Shown: positions 10,312 to 20,350 of the stretch, piece after piece | Position numbering within the stretch: position 1 is the first letter of the stretch | Layout of the letters: the number at the start of each line of letters is the position of its first letter | DNA from: Candidatus Competibacteraceae bacterium | GTDB taxonomy: Bacteria > Bacteroidota > Bacteroidia > CAIKAF01 | Length of the DNA stretch: 64,000 bases | Assembly (NCBI GenBank): GCA_014879445.1 | Contig: JACSSC010000058.1 | Coordinates: forward strand, 1-64,000 | Direction: 5' to 3' | Notes under the pieces: model-generated | Database searches by the model: none | The model's input: the letters and a program-made list of their open reading frames with translations, nothing else | What the model was told of the DNA's origin: nothing | Translations under genes and position numbers: made by a program

Positions 10312-10576
10312 TTGTAACTTCACTCAGATCTTCTTCTGAATTCGGTCTGAATGTATTAGATATGATTCATTTGCTTACAATATTTAGGAATTACTATGTT
10401 GCATAATCCTCTAACAATATGCATAAAAAATCTAAGTAGTTCTTCCTATAACCGACTAGTATTTGCTCTCAATTGAGGTAGTAATAATTAGGGTATCATT
10501 CACCAAGCTCAAAAAATGTAAGCGTAGTTCATTTAGGTAAAGTTAAAATAGTATCAGTTGGATGATGCAAGCAAAA

Positions 10577-13500
10577 CTATGCTTTCACTTCTGCAAGCAG
10601 CGCATCTAGTTGTTCTTCGCTCAAACTGTCAATATCTTGCATCAGAGCTCCACTTTGTATCACCTTTTCAATGACGATGGAAGCAAGTTGCGACACATTA
10701 GGGCCACTTAAAAGTTCCATTGTACTCACATCAACGCCAAAGCGTGCCGAAATGGCTCTTCCTAACTCAACTGCGATTAAGGAGTCAACGCCCAAGAAAT
10801 TGATACCTCTGGATTTATCAATTTTTTCGACTGAGAGTTTCAATACATTAGCAAGTTGTTCGGCAACTGCATTTTCAACATATACAGTTCTTTCGTTATC
10901 AGCAATGATAGAAAGCTCTGCAGCAAACTCATTCAACTTGCTACCGGCACCAGCTGATGCACCGCGTGTTTCGGCAAGATGACGAAAACGAGACGACTGC
11001 GCACTCTTAGGATTGATTGAACTCCAACGCGACCAATCCACATCAAACATGCCAACCTGAGCAGGCGTAGTTTCGATAACTTTCATCAATCCTTCAATGG
11101 CTTCGCGTGTTGTGAAACCAAAGATGCCACCACTCTCCAATACAGCAGTAACATTGGCATCGCGTGCAGCCACACCTACTTCACCTAAGACACCTAAGTT
11201 AATGGTGCTTGCCTGCATTCCATTGGCTCTTCTGAAATGAGCAAACTGATCGAGGAAAGTGTTGGATGAAACATAGTTTGCCTGTCCGGCATTACCAATA
11301 AGAGCCGAGATAGAGGAGAAAGATATAAAGAAGTCAAGCGGTATCTTTTTTGTAAATTTATGTACATTAAGCAACCCTCCAACTTTAGCATGGTAAGAAG
11401 TAACAAATCGTTCATGCGTCATATCCACAATAAATCCATCATCAAGCACAACTGCTCCATGAATGATTCCTTTGAGAGGAGGCATCTCATTCTGTATCTT
11501 ATTGATGATGCCGGCAACAGCATCTGCATTTGTAATATCAATAGGTTCGGCATAAACCTTAACGCCTTTTGATTCCATATAACGGATGGCTTCTTTAGCT
11601 TCATCCGATTTAGCGCCACTTCTACTCGCCAGTACTAACTGAGCTGCTCCTTTATCGGCGAATGCTTTGGCAATCTGTAACCCAAATCCTCCGGTTCCTC
11701 CTGTTATCAGATAAGTAGCATTTTTTTCAAATGTTTTGCCTGTTGATTTAACAGGCACATCCACTTCCTGATGTTGGAATTGAATCACTACTTTTCCAAT
11801 ATGCTTAGATTGTAGCATAAAGTTAAAAGCTTCAACAGCATCAGAAGCATTAAATAAATGAGTGTTGACTGCTTTAAAAACACCATCTTCATAAAACTTC
11901 TCAATATTGCGGTGTATCTGTTGCACAACCTGTGGCCGCTCCATCATTAATCGATCCACGTCAATACCATGGAATGTAATATTGTTATTGAATTGCTGCA
12001 TGGGTAATCCTGTGTTCTCTGTGATATCGCGTTTGCCAATTTCAACAAATCGGCCATATGCAGCCAGTAATTCGAATGACTGATAAAGCGATTCTCCGGC
12101 AATGGCATTCAACACCACATCTACCCCGTATCCATTGGTATCCGCTTTAATCTGCTTTACATATTCAAGCGAACGTGAATCATAGATATTTTTAATACCC
12201 AATTGACGAAGATATTCTCTTTTCTCTTCGCTTCCTGCTGTAGTAAATATTTCGGCGCCTACATATTGCGCATACTGAATAGCCGCTAAACCTACACCAC
12301 CTGTTCCATTGTGAATCAGGATTTTTTCTCCTTTTTGCAGTTGAGCCCGATTGCGCAAACTGTACAATACAGTCATGTATGGAACCACCATCAATGCATC
12401 TTCAAATGCAATATGCTTGGGTTTGCGCAAATAATAAGTCGGTACGGATACAACATAAGAGCGTAAACATCCTTCAGGTGCTGCTAGAATAATTTCCTCT
12501 CCCACCTTAAAATCTGTCACATTAGAACCCACACGTGTAATCACACCGGCAGCTTCGTGACCGATATTTCTTTCGTAGTATGAACCCTGTGTTGCTTTTT
12601 CAGACAACTGACCAATCACTTTCAGTCCATCTTTGAGATTCAAACAGGCCGCAAAGTTTTTAATTTCAATTTCGTCAGGAGCTAACGATTCTTTGCGTTC
12701 AAATTCATCGTAATATAAACTATCTAAGCGTCCAATTTGAGCAACCTCTAACGAAACAGGCACATCTGTACTGACACGTTTTGTTTCAGTTCCTGATTGA
12801 CCGTTTAGTGAAAGTGCAGATAACATTCTGCCAAACCTTTTTTGCAGACGAATGGCTACATCCTCTTCTTTGCTTGATGAGATTATTTCGGCAACAAGTA
12901 TTTTGAATTCATTCTCTTCAGAAATTTGGTGTAGATCAATCGTTTTGGGTGAAATGGCAGGATTTTCATTACCAATCAAATGGTTTAATCCCCAAAAAGC
13001 TGACGTTTCCAAAGAAATGCCTTTATCATCTCCAACAACTACCTGCACACCACGTGTTACGATGATAAGACGCAGTTTATCGGCAATTTGAATACGAGAT
13101 AAAGCTTTAGCCATATAGACCACAGGCATGGTCTGATCTACAGCTGTTTCCATAGAGATATCATCCGCAAGACCTGAAGTTTCGAGCGACCAGGTATATA
13201 ATATATGTTGTGGTATTACTTCAGCAAACAAGCGATCATAATCTTCTTCCACATTTGGTCGAATAGAAATCAATCCCTCATCATTACTATATGCATCTCC
13301 TTTGGTAACAATAATAAAATCTATACCTTTTTCATTTAGTTCTTGCAATAAATCAATGTTATCGTAATCGCCAAACACCATATATTTCCCTGCTGCCTGA
13401 GTATGGTCATTTGCTGCTAATGACTCTAGTTCGTGCCATGTATATTCATAAAAACAATTGGCCATCTTATCACCTTCCTCATTCCTATTGCTTTGTATTG

Positions 13501-16500
13501 CTTGACAAGTAATGCCTTCAAGCGATACCATCACTTCGCCATTATCGTCAAACAGCATCAGGTCACCTTTAATGGTATTTGAAGTAACATCAGTAATGCG
13601 ACACCAGCACCAACATTCATTTAATGGGCTGGTATAAAACACCACTTCATCAATGGATACAGGAACGAAAGGATTGGGATTTTGACTTGTATCGCCAACA
13701 ATAGCAACCATGGATTGAAAACCTGAGTCAAGGATTGATGGGTGAAGCAAATAATTATCGACATTCCGTATAAGAGAAGAGTGCCCTTCTATTTTTGCCA
13801 AAACTTCCTGCTGCCCTTTAAAAATTTCTTTTACACCTTGAAACCAAGGGCCGTAATTTAAGCCACGTTCAGATAGTTGTGTATAAAACAATTCGGCATC
13901 GGCCTGTTTTGAACAGCGATTGCGAACATCAGCAAAAGAGACAATGGGTACTTTTCGAGAAATAGAATCCTTAAGCATACGTCCGCTTGCATGCAGTGTC
14001 CAGGGAGAATTGTCTTCGCGGAATCTGCTATACACACTATAACGATTGGTTTGAGGATTAAAGGATGTATGAAACATCTGTATGCGTTTTTCATCCACTA
14101 CCAAAACCTGATTAAATTCCAAATTCTGCAGTGTGCATACCTGAGTAGAGAATTCTTTTTCATGAAGAGCTAGGCCCGCTTCAACATATGCAGCACCAGG
14201 TATAACCGTCATGGCTTCAATCTTATGATCATCCATCCAAGGCATAAAATAGCGGTTGATTTCAACCTCCCATGCCGGATAAGGCATATGCATATTGTTA
14301 TTCATGAATACATGACCGGGCACGCCCATTTTATCCTCGACAGAGGCCAGGGATTCTTGCCAGTAAACCTCCTTGTCCCATGCGTAAGTAGGAATTTTTA
14401 TGAACTTTCCGCCTGATGTGAATGGAGTCCAATCAACTTGCACATCGAGTGTATGCAAAGCGCCGAAAGAGTTCAATAATGTGGGTAATTCGGGATCGCC
14501 ACGACGTAATGACGGAATAGTATAGCCCTTTTTGTCAGCAGCTGTGAGACATTCATTGATATTGGTGCGGAGTACAGGATGCGGCCCCACTTCGAGAAAT
14601 AGAGTGTAGCCGTCGTTTACAATAGTTTGAGCAGCTTTGGCAAATCGAACAGGTTGACGCACATTTTGCCACCAGTAGTTATTGTCAAACTCAGTACCAT
14701 TCATAATGGTACCTGTAACCGTTGAGTAAAGAGGTATAGTTGCCTTTTGTGGTGCAACAGATTGAAGCGAATGAAGAAGTTCCTGATGAAGCGGATCCAT
14801 TTGATAGCTATGATAAGCCACTTCAACTGTCAGCATTTTATTGAAAATATTTTGTGGAGTAAGTACTTCACTGATTTTCTCAAGTGCATTTCGAGTTCCG
14901 GCAATCGTAACACCATTAAAGGAATTAATAGCGGCAATCGAAATTTCATTTTCGAGTTTTTGATCGCGGATGAGCTTATCTGCCGCATCCTCACCCAAAC
15001 CGATAGCTAACATAGTTCCTTGTCCGGCTGTAGTTTGCTGACAACGACTTCTGTGATAACTCACCAACACACCTTCTTCGAGTGTAAGAGCGCCTGACAC
15101 GTATGCTGCAGGTACTTCTCCAACGGAGTGACCTACTACGGCATGTGGTTTCACTCCCCAACTATTCCATAAGTCGGTAAGTGCTGCCTGAATGAAGAAG
15201 TTTGCCGGCTGAGCAATGGCTGTTTCGTTCATCCGTGATTCATTTTCTGGTTTCATCATTTCATCAAGCAACGACCATCCAGTAATATCTTTGAAAATCT
15301 TGTCGCAACGGTCAATGGTGTTCTTAAACACCGGTTCAGAAGCATATAATTCACGCCCCATAGCCCACCACTGTGGCCCCATTCCTGTAAACACAAATAC
15401 GAGTCGGTTATTTTCCTGTGCCTGATTAAAGCTAACGCCGGTTAGCATTTCACCTTGGGCATATGCCTCTAATTTTTCAATCAGCTCATTTCGATCAGCA
15501 GCTACTATTGTTACCCGATTAAGATGGTGAGTACGGCGATAAGCCAACGTATATGCAAAATCGACAAGAGAGACAGGATTTTTCTTCAGATAATCGGCAT
15601 ATTTTCTACAAATACTTTTCAATGCGTTATCGCTTTTGGCAGAGATAGGAAAAACACGGAGTATATTTTCTTTTTCTTTTTCCTGTGTATTGAAAGATGC
15701 CAAATAATCGCGTGGTGGTTCTTCCAACACCATGTGTCCGTTTGTGCCACCATAGCCAAAAGAATTGATGGATGCTAAAAGTTTATCTTGGTTATCAAAG
15801 GGCTCTGGTTTGAGAGCAACTTTAAGTGATAATGATTCAAAATTGATTTTTGGATTCGCTTTTTTGAAGTGCAGATGTGGAGGAACTAAGCGTTTGTTTA
15901 CTAACAATGCAGATTTAATAATACCGGCAATACCGGCAGCTGCTTCTAAATGCCCTATATTGGTTTTTACAGAACCTACAAAAACTTTATCATTAGTTCC
16001 ACGACCTTCACATAACACATTGTTGAGAGCAGTAATTTCAACAGGATCACCGGCTTTTGTTCCTGTTCCATGTGCTTCTACATAGCGAATATCCGAAGCA
16101 TTGATGCCTGCTTTAGCATACACTTCACGGATTAAAGCTTCCTGCGCATCAGGATTGGGAACTGTGATACCGTTTGTGGCGCCATCCTGATTGGATCCGG
16201 TGGCTCTTACGCATGCATAAATATAATCTCCGTCGGCAATGGCTTGACTAAGCGGTTTGAATACAACAACACCAACACCTTCGCCACGAACGTATCCTCC
16301 TGCATCTTCGTCAAATGCTTTGCATCGTGCGTGCTTAGAGAGGAACTGCCCTTTACTCATCGCAATTGGATATTCAGGTCGTAACATCACATTCACACCA
16401 CCGGCAATGGCCATCTTGCTTTCGCCGGTCCAAATGCTCATGCAGGCATAATGCGCTGCAACCAACGCCGAAGAGCATGCCGTATCAATCGTTAGTGATG

Positions 16501-17026
16501 GTCCACGCAAATCAAACGAATAAGAAATGCGATTTGATAACATTACCATAGTGGACGAAGTAGCTGTATGCTGTCCAATCAAGTCGCGATTTAGCACGCC
16601 CAACTGCTGCATTTTATTATCCAAACAAAATCCACCAATAAATACACCAGTTGCCGACCCCTTCAATTCTTTTTCAGTTAATCCGGCATCCTCAAACGCT
16701 TCCCATGTTGACTCTAACAACAATCGTTGCTGAGGGTCAAGAATGGCAGCTTCACGTGGCGACATGCCAAAAAATAAGGGATCAAACTCATCTAATTTTA
16801 ACTTCAGAAAACCCATTTGAGGCTGGTGCGTTTTGCCCGGGCGATCAGAATCGGGATCATAAAAACGACGCATGTCCCAACGGTCGGCAGGTACGTCAAC
16901 AATACAGTCGGTTCCCTCGGCCAACAATCTCCAAAACTCTTCCGGCTGTGTAGCACCTCCTGGAAAACGTAATCCTATCCCAACGATTGCGATGGGCTCA
17001 AAGGACAAGTTAGTTGTATCACTCAT
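10577..17026 (-). CDS. Single-module, fully reducing type I polyketide synthase (KS-AT-DH-psiKR-ER-KR-ACP)
   Basis: A 2149-residue multidomain synthase. KS is at about 8-440 (C184 in DTACSS, H319, H359). AT is at about 540-860 (S634 in GHSVGE; specificity motif VAYH at 736-739). DH is at about 905-1180 (H934 in HKIEAMTVIP, D1100 in HPSILDSGFQ). A structural pseudo-KR is at about 1195-1420, ER at about 1430-1750 (GTGGVG at 1574), KR at about 1770-2000 (GGTGGFG, Y1918, LDD motif) and ACP at about 2050-2125 (S2082 in GVDSL). There is no methyltransferase, loading or thioesterase domain. The order is that of animal fatty-acid synthase, MAS-like and fungal highly reducing synthases, so iterative use making a saturated or partly reduced chain is likely but inferred. 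The start at 17026 (MSDTTN) is preferred over 17068. It stands alone: flanking genes are not biosynthetic. Confidence 0.95.
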   Translation of the reverse strand: MSDTTNLSFEPIAIVGIGLRFPGGATQPEEFWRLLAEGTDCIVDVPADRWDMRRFYDPDSDRPGKTHQPQMGFLKLKLDEFDPLFFGMSPREAAILDPQQRLLLESTWEAFEDAGLTEKELKGSATGVFIGGFCLDNKMQQLGVLNRDLIGQHTATSSTMVMLSNRISYSFDLRGPSLTIDTACSSALVAAHYACMSIWTGESKMAIAGGVNVMLRPEYPIAMSKGQFLSKHARCKAFDEDAGGYVRGEGVGVVVFKPLSQAIADGDYIYACVRATGSNQDGATNGITVPNPDAQEALIREVYAKAGINASDIRYVEAHGTGTKAGDPVEITALNNVLCEGRGTNDKVFVGSVKTNIGHLEAAAGIAGIIKSALLVNKRLVPPHLHFKKANPKINFESLSLKVALKPEPFDNQDKLLASINSFGYGGTNGHMVLEEPPRDYLASFNTQEKEKENILRVFPISAKSDNALKSICRKYADYLKKNPVSLVDFAYTLAYRRTHHLNRVTIVAADRNELIEKLEAYAQGEMLTGVSFNQAQENNRLVFVFTGMGPQWWAMGRELYASEPVFKNTIDRCDKIFKDITGWSLLDEMMKPENESRMNETAIAQPANFFIQAALTDLWNSWGVKPHAVVGHSVGEVPAAYVSGALTLEEGVLVSYHRSRCQQTTAGQGTMLAIGLGEDAADKLIRDQKLENEISIAAINSFNGVTIAGTRNALEKISEVLTPQNIFNKMLTVEVAYHSYQMDPLHQELLHSLQSVAPQKATIPLYSTVTGTIMNGTEFDNNYWWQNVRQPVRFAKAAQTIVNDGYTLFLEVGPHPVLRTNINECLTAADKKGYTIPSLRRGDPELPTLLNSFGALHTLDVQVDWTPFTSGGKFIKIPTYAWDKEVYWQESLASVEDKMGVPGHVFMNNNMHMPYPAWEVEINRYFMPWMDDHKIEAMTVIPGAAYVEAGLALHEKEFSTQVCTLQNLEFNQVLVVDEKRIQMFHTSFNPQTNRYSVYSRFREDNSPWTLHASGRMLKDSISRKVPIVSFADVRNRCSKQADAELFYTQLSERGLNYGPWFQGVKEIFKGQQEVLAKIEGHSSLIRNVDNYLLHPSILDSGFQSMVAIVGDTSQNPNPFVPVSIDEVVFYTSPLNECWCWCRITDVTSNTIKGDLMLFDDNGEVMVSLEGITCQAIQSNRNEEGDKMANCFYEYTWHELESLAANDHTQAAGKYMVFGDYDNIDLLQELNEKGIDFIIVTKGDAYSNDEGLISIRPNVEEDYDRLFAEVIPQHILYTWSLETSGLADDISMETAVDQTMPVVYMAKALSRIQIADKLRLIIVTRGVQVVVGDDKGISLETSAFWGLNHLIGNENPAISPKTIDLHQISEENEFKILVAEIISSSKEEDVAIRLQKRFGRMLSALSLNGQSGTETKRVSTDVPVSLEVAQIGRLDSLYYDEFERKESLAPDEIEIKNFAACLNLKDGLKVIGQLSEKATQGSYYERNIGHEAAGVITRVGSNVTDFKVGEEIILAAPEGCLRSYVVSVPTYYLRKPKHIAFEDALMVVPYMTVLYSLRNRAQLQKGEKILIHNGTGGVGLAAIQYAQYVGAEIFTTAGSEEKREYLRQLGIKNIYDSRSLEYVKQIKADTNGYGVDVVLNAIAGESLYQSFELLAAYGRFVEIGKRDITENTGLPMQQFNNNITFHGIDVDRLMMERPQVVQQIHRNIEKFYEDGVFKAVNTHLFNASDAVEAFNFMLQSKHIGKVVIQFQHQEVDVPVKSTGKTFEKNATYLITGGTGGFGLQIAKAFADKGAAQLVLASRSGAKSDEAKEAIRYMESKGVKVYAEPIDITNADAVAGIINKIQNEMPPLKGIIHGAVVLDDGFIVDMTHERFVTSYHAKVGGLLNVHKFTKKIPLDFFISFSSISALIGNAGQANYVSSNTFLDQFAHFRRANGMQASTINLGVLGEVGVAARDANVTAVLESGGIFGFTTREAIEGLMKVIETTPAQVGMFDVDWSRWSSINPKSAQSSRFRHLAETRGASAGAGSKLNEFAAELSIIADNERTVYVENAVAEQLANVLKLSVEKIDKSRGINFLGVDSLIAVELGRAISARFGVDVSTMELLSGPNVSQLASIVIEKVIQSGALMQDIDSLSEEQLDALLAEVKA

Positions 17027-17492
17027 AATGTATCGAACAATATAGATTAAGCCCTGCTTACGCAGCACTAAGGTTTTTTAACAATTTTGCAAAAATATAA
17101 TGAAATTTTGTAGTTTAAAAGCAAATGCATGCAATAATATCAAGTTTCGATTATATAATTTTGATTTTCAAACATATATCTCTCTATCTGCTTAGGATTT
17201 GAGTCGGAAAATTCAGCGTTGCAAACGCCGCGTAAAGGCAGATGCATACTCATTTTGGTTGGGAGTAAAACTTTTGTGGCCGGTATGATGTTAGTAGGGA
17301 ATAATAATAAATCAAATTGAGATGAAATTTGTTCAATGCAACCAAAAATCAAATTCGCCTGTAAAATAACAGGTGGCACATATAGGGGGTGTCGAAAATT
17401 CATCTTACTAAAAACACTTAAAGCGGAAGATTTATTTTCAAAAAGTATGCCAATCGCTTATTTTAGCAACAAAATCATAATTCAAAATTGAC
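17027..17492. other. Gene-free stretch between the PKS and the DUF6132 gene
   Basis: This stretch must contain the promoters for two divergent genes. On the minus strand a TATTTTTG (17097 to 17090) fits the -7 consensus and would place the PKS transcript start about 57 bases before its ATG, but no good -33 element is visible at the normal distance. An 87-codon open frame on the minus strand (17140-17403) shows no protein-like features. Nothing else is evident. Confidence 0.5.
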
Positions 17493-17747
17493 ATGATAAA
17501 ATCATTGATTTACTACCTAACAGGTGGGATATTGGGTGCCGTTGGAGGATTCTTGTATTGGTATTTTGTGGGGTGCACTGGCGAAAGTTGCGCCATCTGG
17601 TCGAGTTGGTGGAAAAGTTCTGCTGCCGGTATTGTGCTAGGAGCGCTAGGAGGTGGTTCACTTTTTGATTTGTTGACATACAGGCAAAACAAAAAATCAA
17701 ATACACCACAATCCACTGACAACAAAAATACAAATACAGGCAATTAA
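17493..17747 (+). CDS. Small membrane protein, DUF6132 family
   Basis: 84 residues with two hydrophobic segments (about 4-26 and 42-62) separated by a loop with GCTGESCAI. The glycine-rich segment plus GC-x3-SC-I pattern is that of DUF6132, small membrane proteins common in Bacteroidota that often sit near redox or metal genes. The tail (62-84) is polar and rich in N, T and K. The two loop cysteines could bind a metal or form a disulphide; this is speculation. The next gene is a ZIP transporter 39 bases downstream on the same strand. Confidence 0.72.
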   Translation: MIKSLIYYLTGGILGAVGGFLYWYFVGCTGESCAIWSSWWKSSAAGIVLGALGGGSLFDLLTYRQNKKSNTPQSTDNKNTNTGN

Positions 17748-17786
17748 CTACATTTGCCGATCAAATTGCAATATTTTTAATACAGA

Positions 17787-18509
17787 ATGTGGGCTATAAA
17801 CATACCGGGCATGTTACTGCTTGTTGTCGTCATAATAGCAAGCAGCATGTTGAGTTGGCTAATTTCACTAAAAAAAAACCAATTGCGGTTGCAGCTTTCA
17901 TTTAGTGCAGCATTTCTACTTGCCATTACATTTTCCACAATTTTACCAGAGGTTTTTGAGCACGATTCAAATCAACTTACTGCAATTGTAATTTTAGGCG
18001 GATTTTTTTTGCAAATTATTTTAGAGGCATTTTCTCATGGTATTGAACATGGTCATGCGCATCTTCATCAATCAAAAAATGGCTTAACTTATCTGATGCC
18101 CCTCACTCTCAGTTTATGTATTCATTCATTTCTCGAAGGATTACCTTTACATGGAGATGAAGCTTTTGAAAATCCAATCTATTGGGGTATTGTGTTGCAT
18201 AATATTCCTGTTTCGTTTACATTCGGATCTTTGATACAGGGAATGCAGATCCCTCGCAAAACAGGAATATTTCTCATTTTTGCTTTCGCTTTATCCACAC
18301 CTCTCGGTTGGCTTAGCAGTTTTTTCATTTCTCAAATTGGCAGCATACACGATTTTCATCATTTATCACTGGCTGTTACAGTTGGCATTTTCTTGCACAT
18401 ATCAACTACCATTATTTTTGAAGCAGGAGAAAATCATAAATACAATCTGCAGAAAATGCTGACTATCCTTTTCGGATTTGCGCTGGGATTGTTGCCCGGC
18501 CTATTATAA
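17787..18509 (+). CDS. ZIP family divalent metal transporter
   Basis: 240 residues with about seven to eight membrane segments. The metal-site helices are recognisable: HSFLEGLPLHGDE (family HxxxEG signature) and VLHNIPVSFTFG. A histidine-rich loop (HGIEHGHAHLHQ, about residues 85-97) joins helices 3 and 4, as in ZIP proteins that sense or buffer zinc. It probably moves zinc, or another divalent metal, into the cytoplasm. It follows the DUF6132 gene by 39 bases and may be co-transcribed. No zinc-uptake-regulator site was recognised upstream. Confidence 0.88.
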   Translation: MWAINIPGMLLLVVVIIASSMLSWLISLKKNQLRLQLSFSAAFLLAITFSTILPEVFEHDSNQLTAIVILGGFFLQIILEAFSHGIEHGHAHLHQSKNGLTYLMPLTLSLCIHSFLEGLPLHGDEAFENPIYWGIVLHNIPVSFTFGSLIQGMQIPRKTGIFLIFAFALSTPLGWLSSFFISQIGSIHDFHHLSLAVTVGIFLHISTTIIFEAGENHKYNLQKMLTILFGFALGLLPGLL

Positions 18510-18650
18510 TTTCTTATATTTTAATGCTAATTTAATAGCCAATAAAGCATAGAAACTCATTTTGGGAGTGCTTAACTATATTTAACGCGATATAGCTTAT
18601 TAATAGAAACTAATACTGTAATATTGTGTTGATTTAATTAATGCTTTAGC

Positions 18651-19157
18651 ATGAACGGAATTCCGACCCGTGAGGTAAAAAATGGTATGAATAAAGCGAT
18701 ATCAAAAACACTATCACTAGGTGATTTTGCGCCTGATTTTGTGCTGAAGGATCAGCACAATGATTTGGTGCGATTGTCTGAAGTTCTCAAACGTGCTTCT
18801 GTTGTTTTGTATTTTTATCCTAAAGATGATACACCGGGATGCACAACTGAGGCCAAGTGCTTTAGGGATAACTATGAATTATTTTTATCGTTGGGCGCTG
18901 AAGTTATTGGTATAAGTTCTGATTCAATGGCATCTCATATTCGTTTTGCCGACAAGCACAAACTGCCATATACATTACTTAGTGATGTTACCGGCAAAGT
19001 AAGAGAATTGTACGGTGTACAGAAGTCGTGGTTTGTTTTGCCAGGCAGGGTTACATTTGTAATAGACAAGCAAGGGGTTATTCGGCACATTTTTTCTTCA
19101 CGATTTCAAGTTGCTCGCCACATACATGAATCAATAGAGATATTAAAAACAATTTAA
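18651..19157 (+). CDS. bcp: Thioredoxin-dependent peroxiredoxin of the Bcp/PrxQ type
   Basis: Reduces hydroperoxides in the cytoplasm. 168 residues from this start; an internal ATG at 18687 (MNKAISKTLSLGD, 156 residues) fits the usual family length at least as well. The peroxidatic cysteine is in DDTPGCTTEAKCFRDNYE. The usual Bcp resolving cysteine is five residues after it (C-x4-C), but here the second cysteine is one position later (C-x5-C). Whether it can still resolve the sulfenate is unclear. The protein converges with ribH with a 5-base gap. Confidence 0.92.
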   Translation: MNGIPTREVKNGMNKAISKTLSLGDFAPDFVLKDQHNDLVRLSEVLKRASVVLYFYPKDDTPGCTTEAKCFRDNYELFLSLGAEVIGISSDSMASHIRFADKHKLPYTLLSDVTGKVRELYGVQKSWFVLPGRVTFVIDKQGVIRHIFSSRFQVARHIHESIEILKTI

Positions 19158-19162
19158 GCCGA

Positions 19163-19654
19163 TTATTTTTCACACGCTTGTTGAAGAGCTATCATTCGAA
19201 TGGCTGTGTAAGCTGCCTCATCGCCTTTGTTGCCATGCATCCCACCGCTTCTGTCTTTGGCTTGTTCAAGTGAATTAACGGTTAATACGCCAAAAATAAC
19301 AGGCAGATTGTAGTCAATATTTAATCTCATAATTCCGTCGGCAACGGCTTGTGAAATAAAAGTAAAATGCGGCGTTTCACCTTGAATGACACAGCCCAAA
19401 CAAATGACAGCATGCACCTGTTGGTTTTCGAGCAGCCATTGCGCACCTAATGGCAGTTCAAAACTACCCGGAACGAATTTTACTACAATTTGTGTGGATG
19501 TTAATCCGGCCCGAAGTAATGTTTGCTGTGCACCCTGAAGTAGTGAATGTGTGATTTCCTGATTCCAGTCGGCAACCACAATTCCTATACGAATATCAGC
19601 AGATAGCTGTTGGTCAGTGCTGAATGAGGAAAGATTATGTTGAGTAGAAGACAC
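19163..19654 (-). CDS. ribH: 6,7-dimethyl-8-ribityllumazine synthase
   Basis: Condenses 5-amino-6-ribitylaminouracil with dihydroxybutanone phosphate, the penultimate step of riboflavin synthesis. 163 residues with the conserved core FVPGSFELPLGAQWL, CLGCVIQGETPHF (catalytic His) and FGVLTVNSLEQAKDRSGG. The N terminus has about 20 extra residues, typical for the family. The start is a GTG at 19654, 9 bases after the preceding TPR gene; there is no ATG before the conserved core. The rest of the riboflavin pathway is not in the window. Confidence 0.96.
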   Translation of the reverse strand: MSSTQHNLSSFSTDQQLSADIRIGIVVADWNQEITHSLLQGAQQTLLRAGLTSTQIVVKFVPGSFELPLGAQWLLENQQVHAVICLGCVIQGETPHFTFISQAVADGIMRLNIDYNLPVIFGVLTVNSLEQAKDRSGGMHGNKGDEAAYTAIRMIALQQACEK

Positions 19655-19663
19655 GTTGGAATA

Positions 19664-20350
19664 TTATTGCTGAGCAAATTCGATTCGTGTAATGAATTTT
19701 CCGATATCTCGTCCCTCTGTGGTATTGCTATATTCATCCTGAATTTTGCGATAGATTTTCAATGCTTTTTCAGGATTTTTCAAATCTTCTTCATAGGTCA
19801 TACCCGCTTTTTTTAGATACAAAGGAGCCGTAAATGAGTTATTGTTGTCGGCAGCGGCCTTTTCGTAATATTTTACGGCATCCTCCGACTGTCCGAGTTC
19901 GCGATATGCATCGCCAATGCATCCCAAAGCCAGTGGTGATAGAATAACATCCGATGATGAGAACTTTTTGAGATGCTCAATGGCTTCTTCAAATTTTCCG
20001 GTTTGTAAATAACATATACCTGCATAGTATTGAGCCAAATTACCGGCTTTGGTGGATCCAAATTCATCAATCACCTGCAAAAAGCCATAAAATTCACCCT
20101 CTCTGCCCTGCAATGCCAGGTTAAAAGAATCTTTGGCAAAGTAAAATTCTGCCGTAAAAAGCTCTTCAAATGCTTTTCTTTCTTTGGGTTTTTTAATCAT
20201 CTCGGCGTAATACATATAGCCACCCACCAACACAACGATTGCACCCAACCCAATGGTCAGTTGCTTTTTGTATTTGTTGTAAAAATTAACGGCCTTTTCG
20301 TAAGTGCCACCAATATCAACCAGTGTTTCGTCAGTTTCGTTTTTACCCAT
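19664..20350 (-). CDS. Membrane-anchored tetratricopeptide repeat protein
   Basis: 228 residues. A cytoplasmic N terminus is followed by one membrane segment (LTIGLGAIVVLVGGYMYYA, about residues 31-49). Four or so TPR units follow, e.g. NLAQYYAGICYLQTGKFEEAIEHLKKF and GDAYRELGQSEDAVKYYEKAA. This layout resembles YfgM/TPR_21-type proteins that act with the Sec translocon and periplasmic chaperones; that link is inference. The start at 20350 (MGKNETDE) gives a normal N terminus, while an ATG at 20398 would add 16 residues. It is upstream of ribH and close enough to share a transcript. Confidence 0.82.
   Translation of the reverse strand: MGKNETDETLVDIGGTYEKAVNFYNKYKKQLTIGLGAIVVLVGGYMYYAEMIKKPKERKAFEELFTAEFYFAKDSFNLALQGREGEFYGFLQVIDEFGSTKAGNLAQYYAGICYLQTGKFEEAIEHLKKFSSSDVILSPLALGCIGDAYRELGQSEDAVKYYEKAAADNNNSFTAPLYLKKAGMTYEEDLKNPEKALKIYRKIQDEYSNTTEGRDIGKFITRIEFAQQ

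Noticed and set aside
15765-16085. Long open frames antisense to the PKS (also 10671-10982, 16651-16953)
   Set aside because: The PKS domains on the minus strand are unmistakable. The antisense frames are composition shadows without protein-like features.
17140-17403. An 87-codon minus-strand open frame upstream of the PKS gene
   Set aside because: No domain, signal or membrane pattern, no ribosome-binding context, and it lies in the expected promoter region of the PKS gene.
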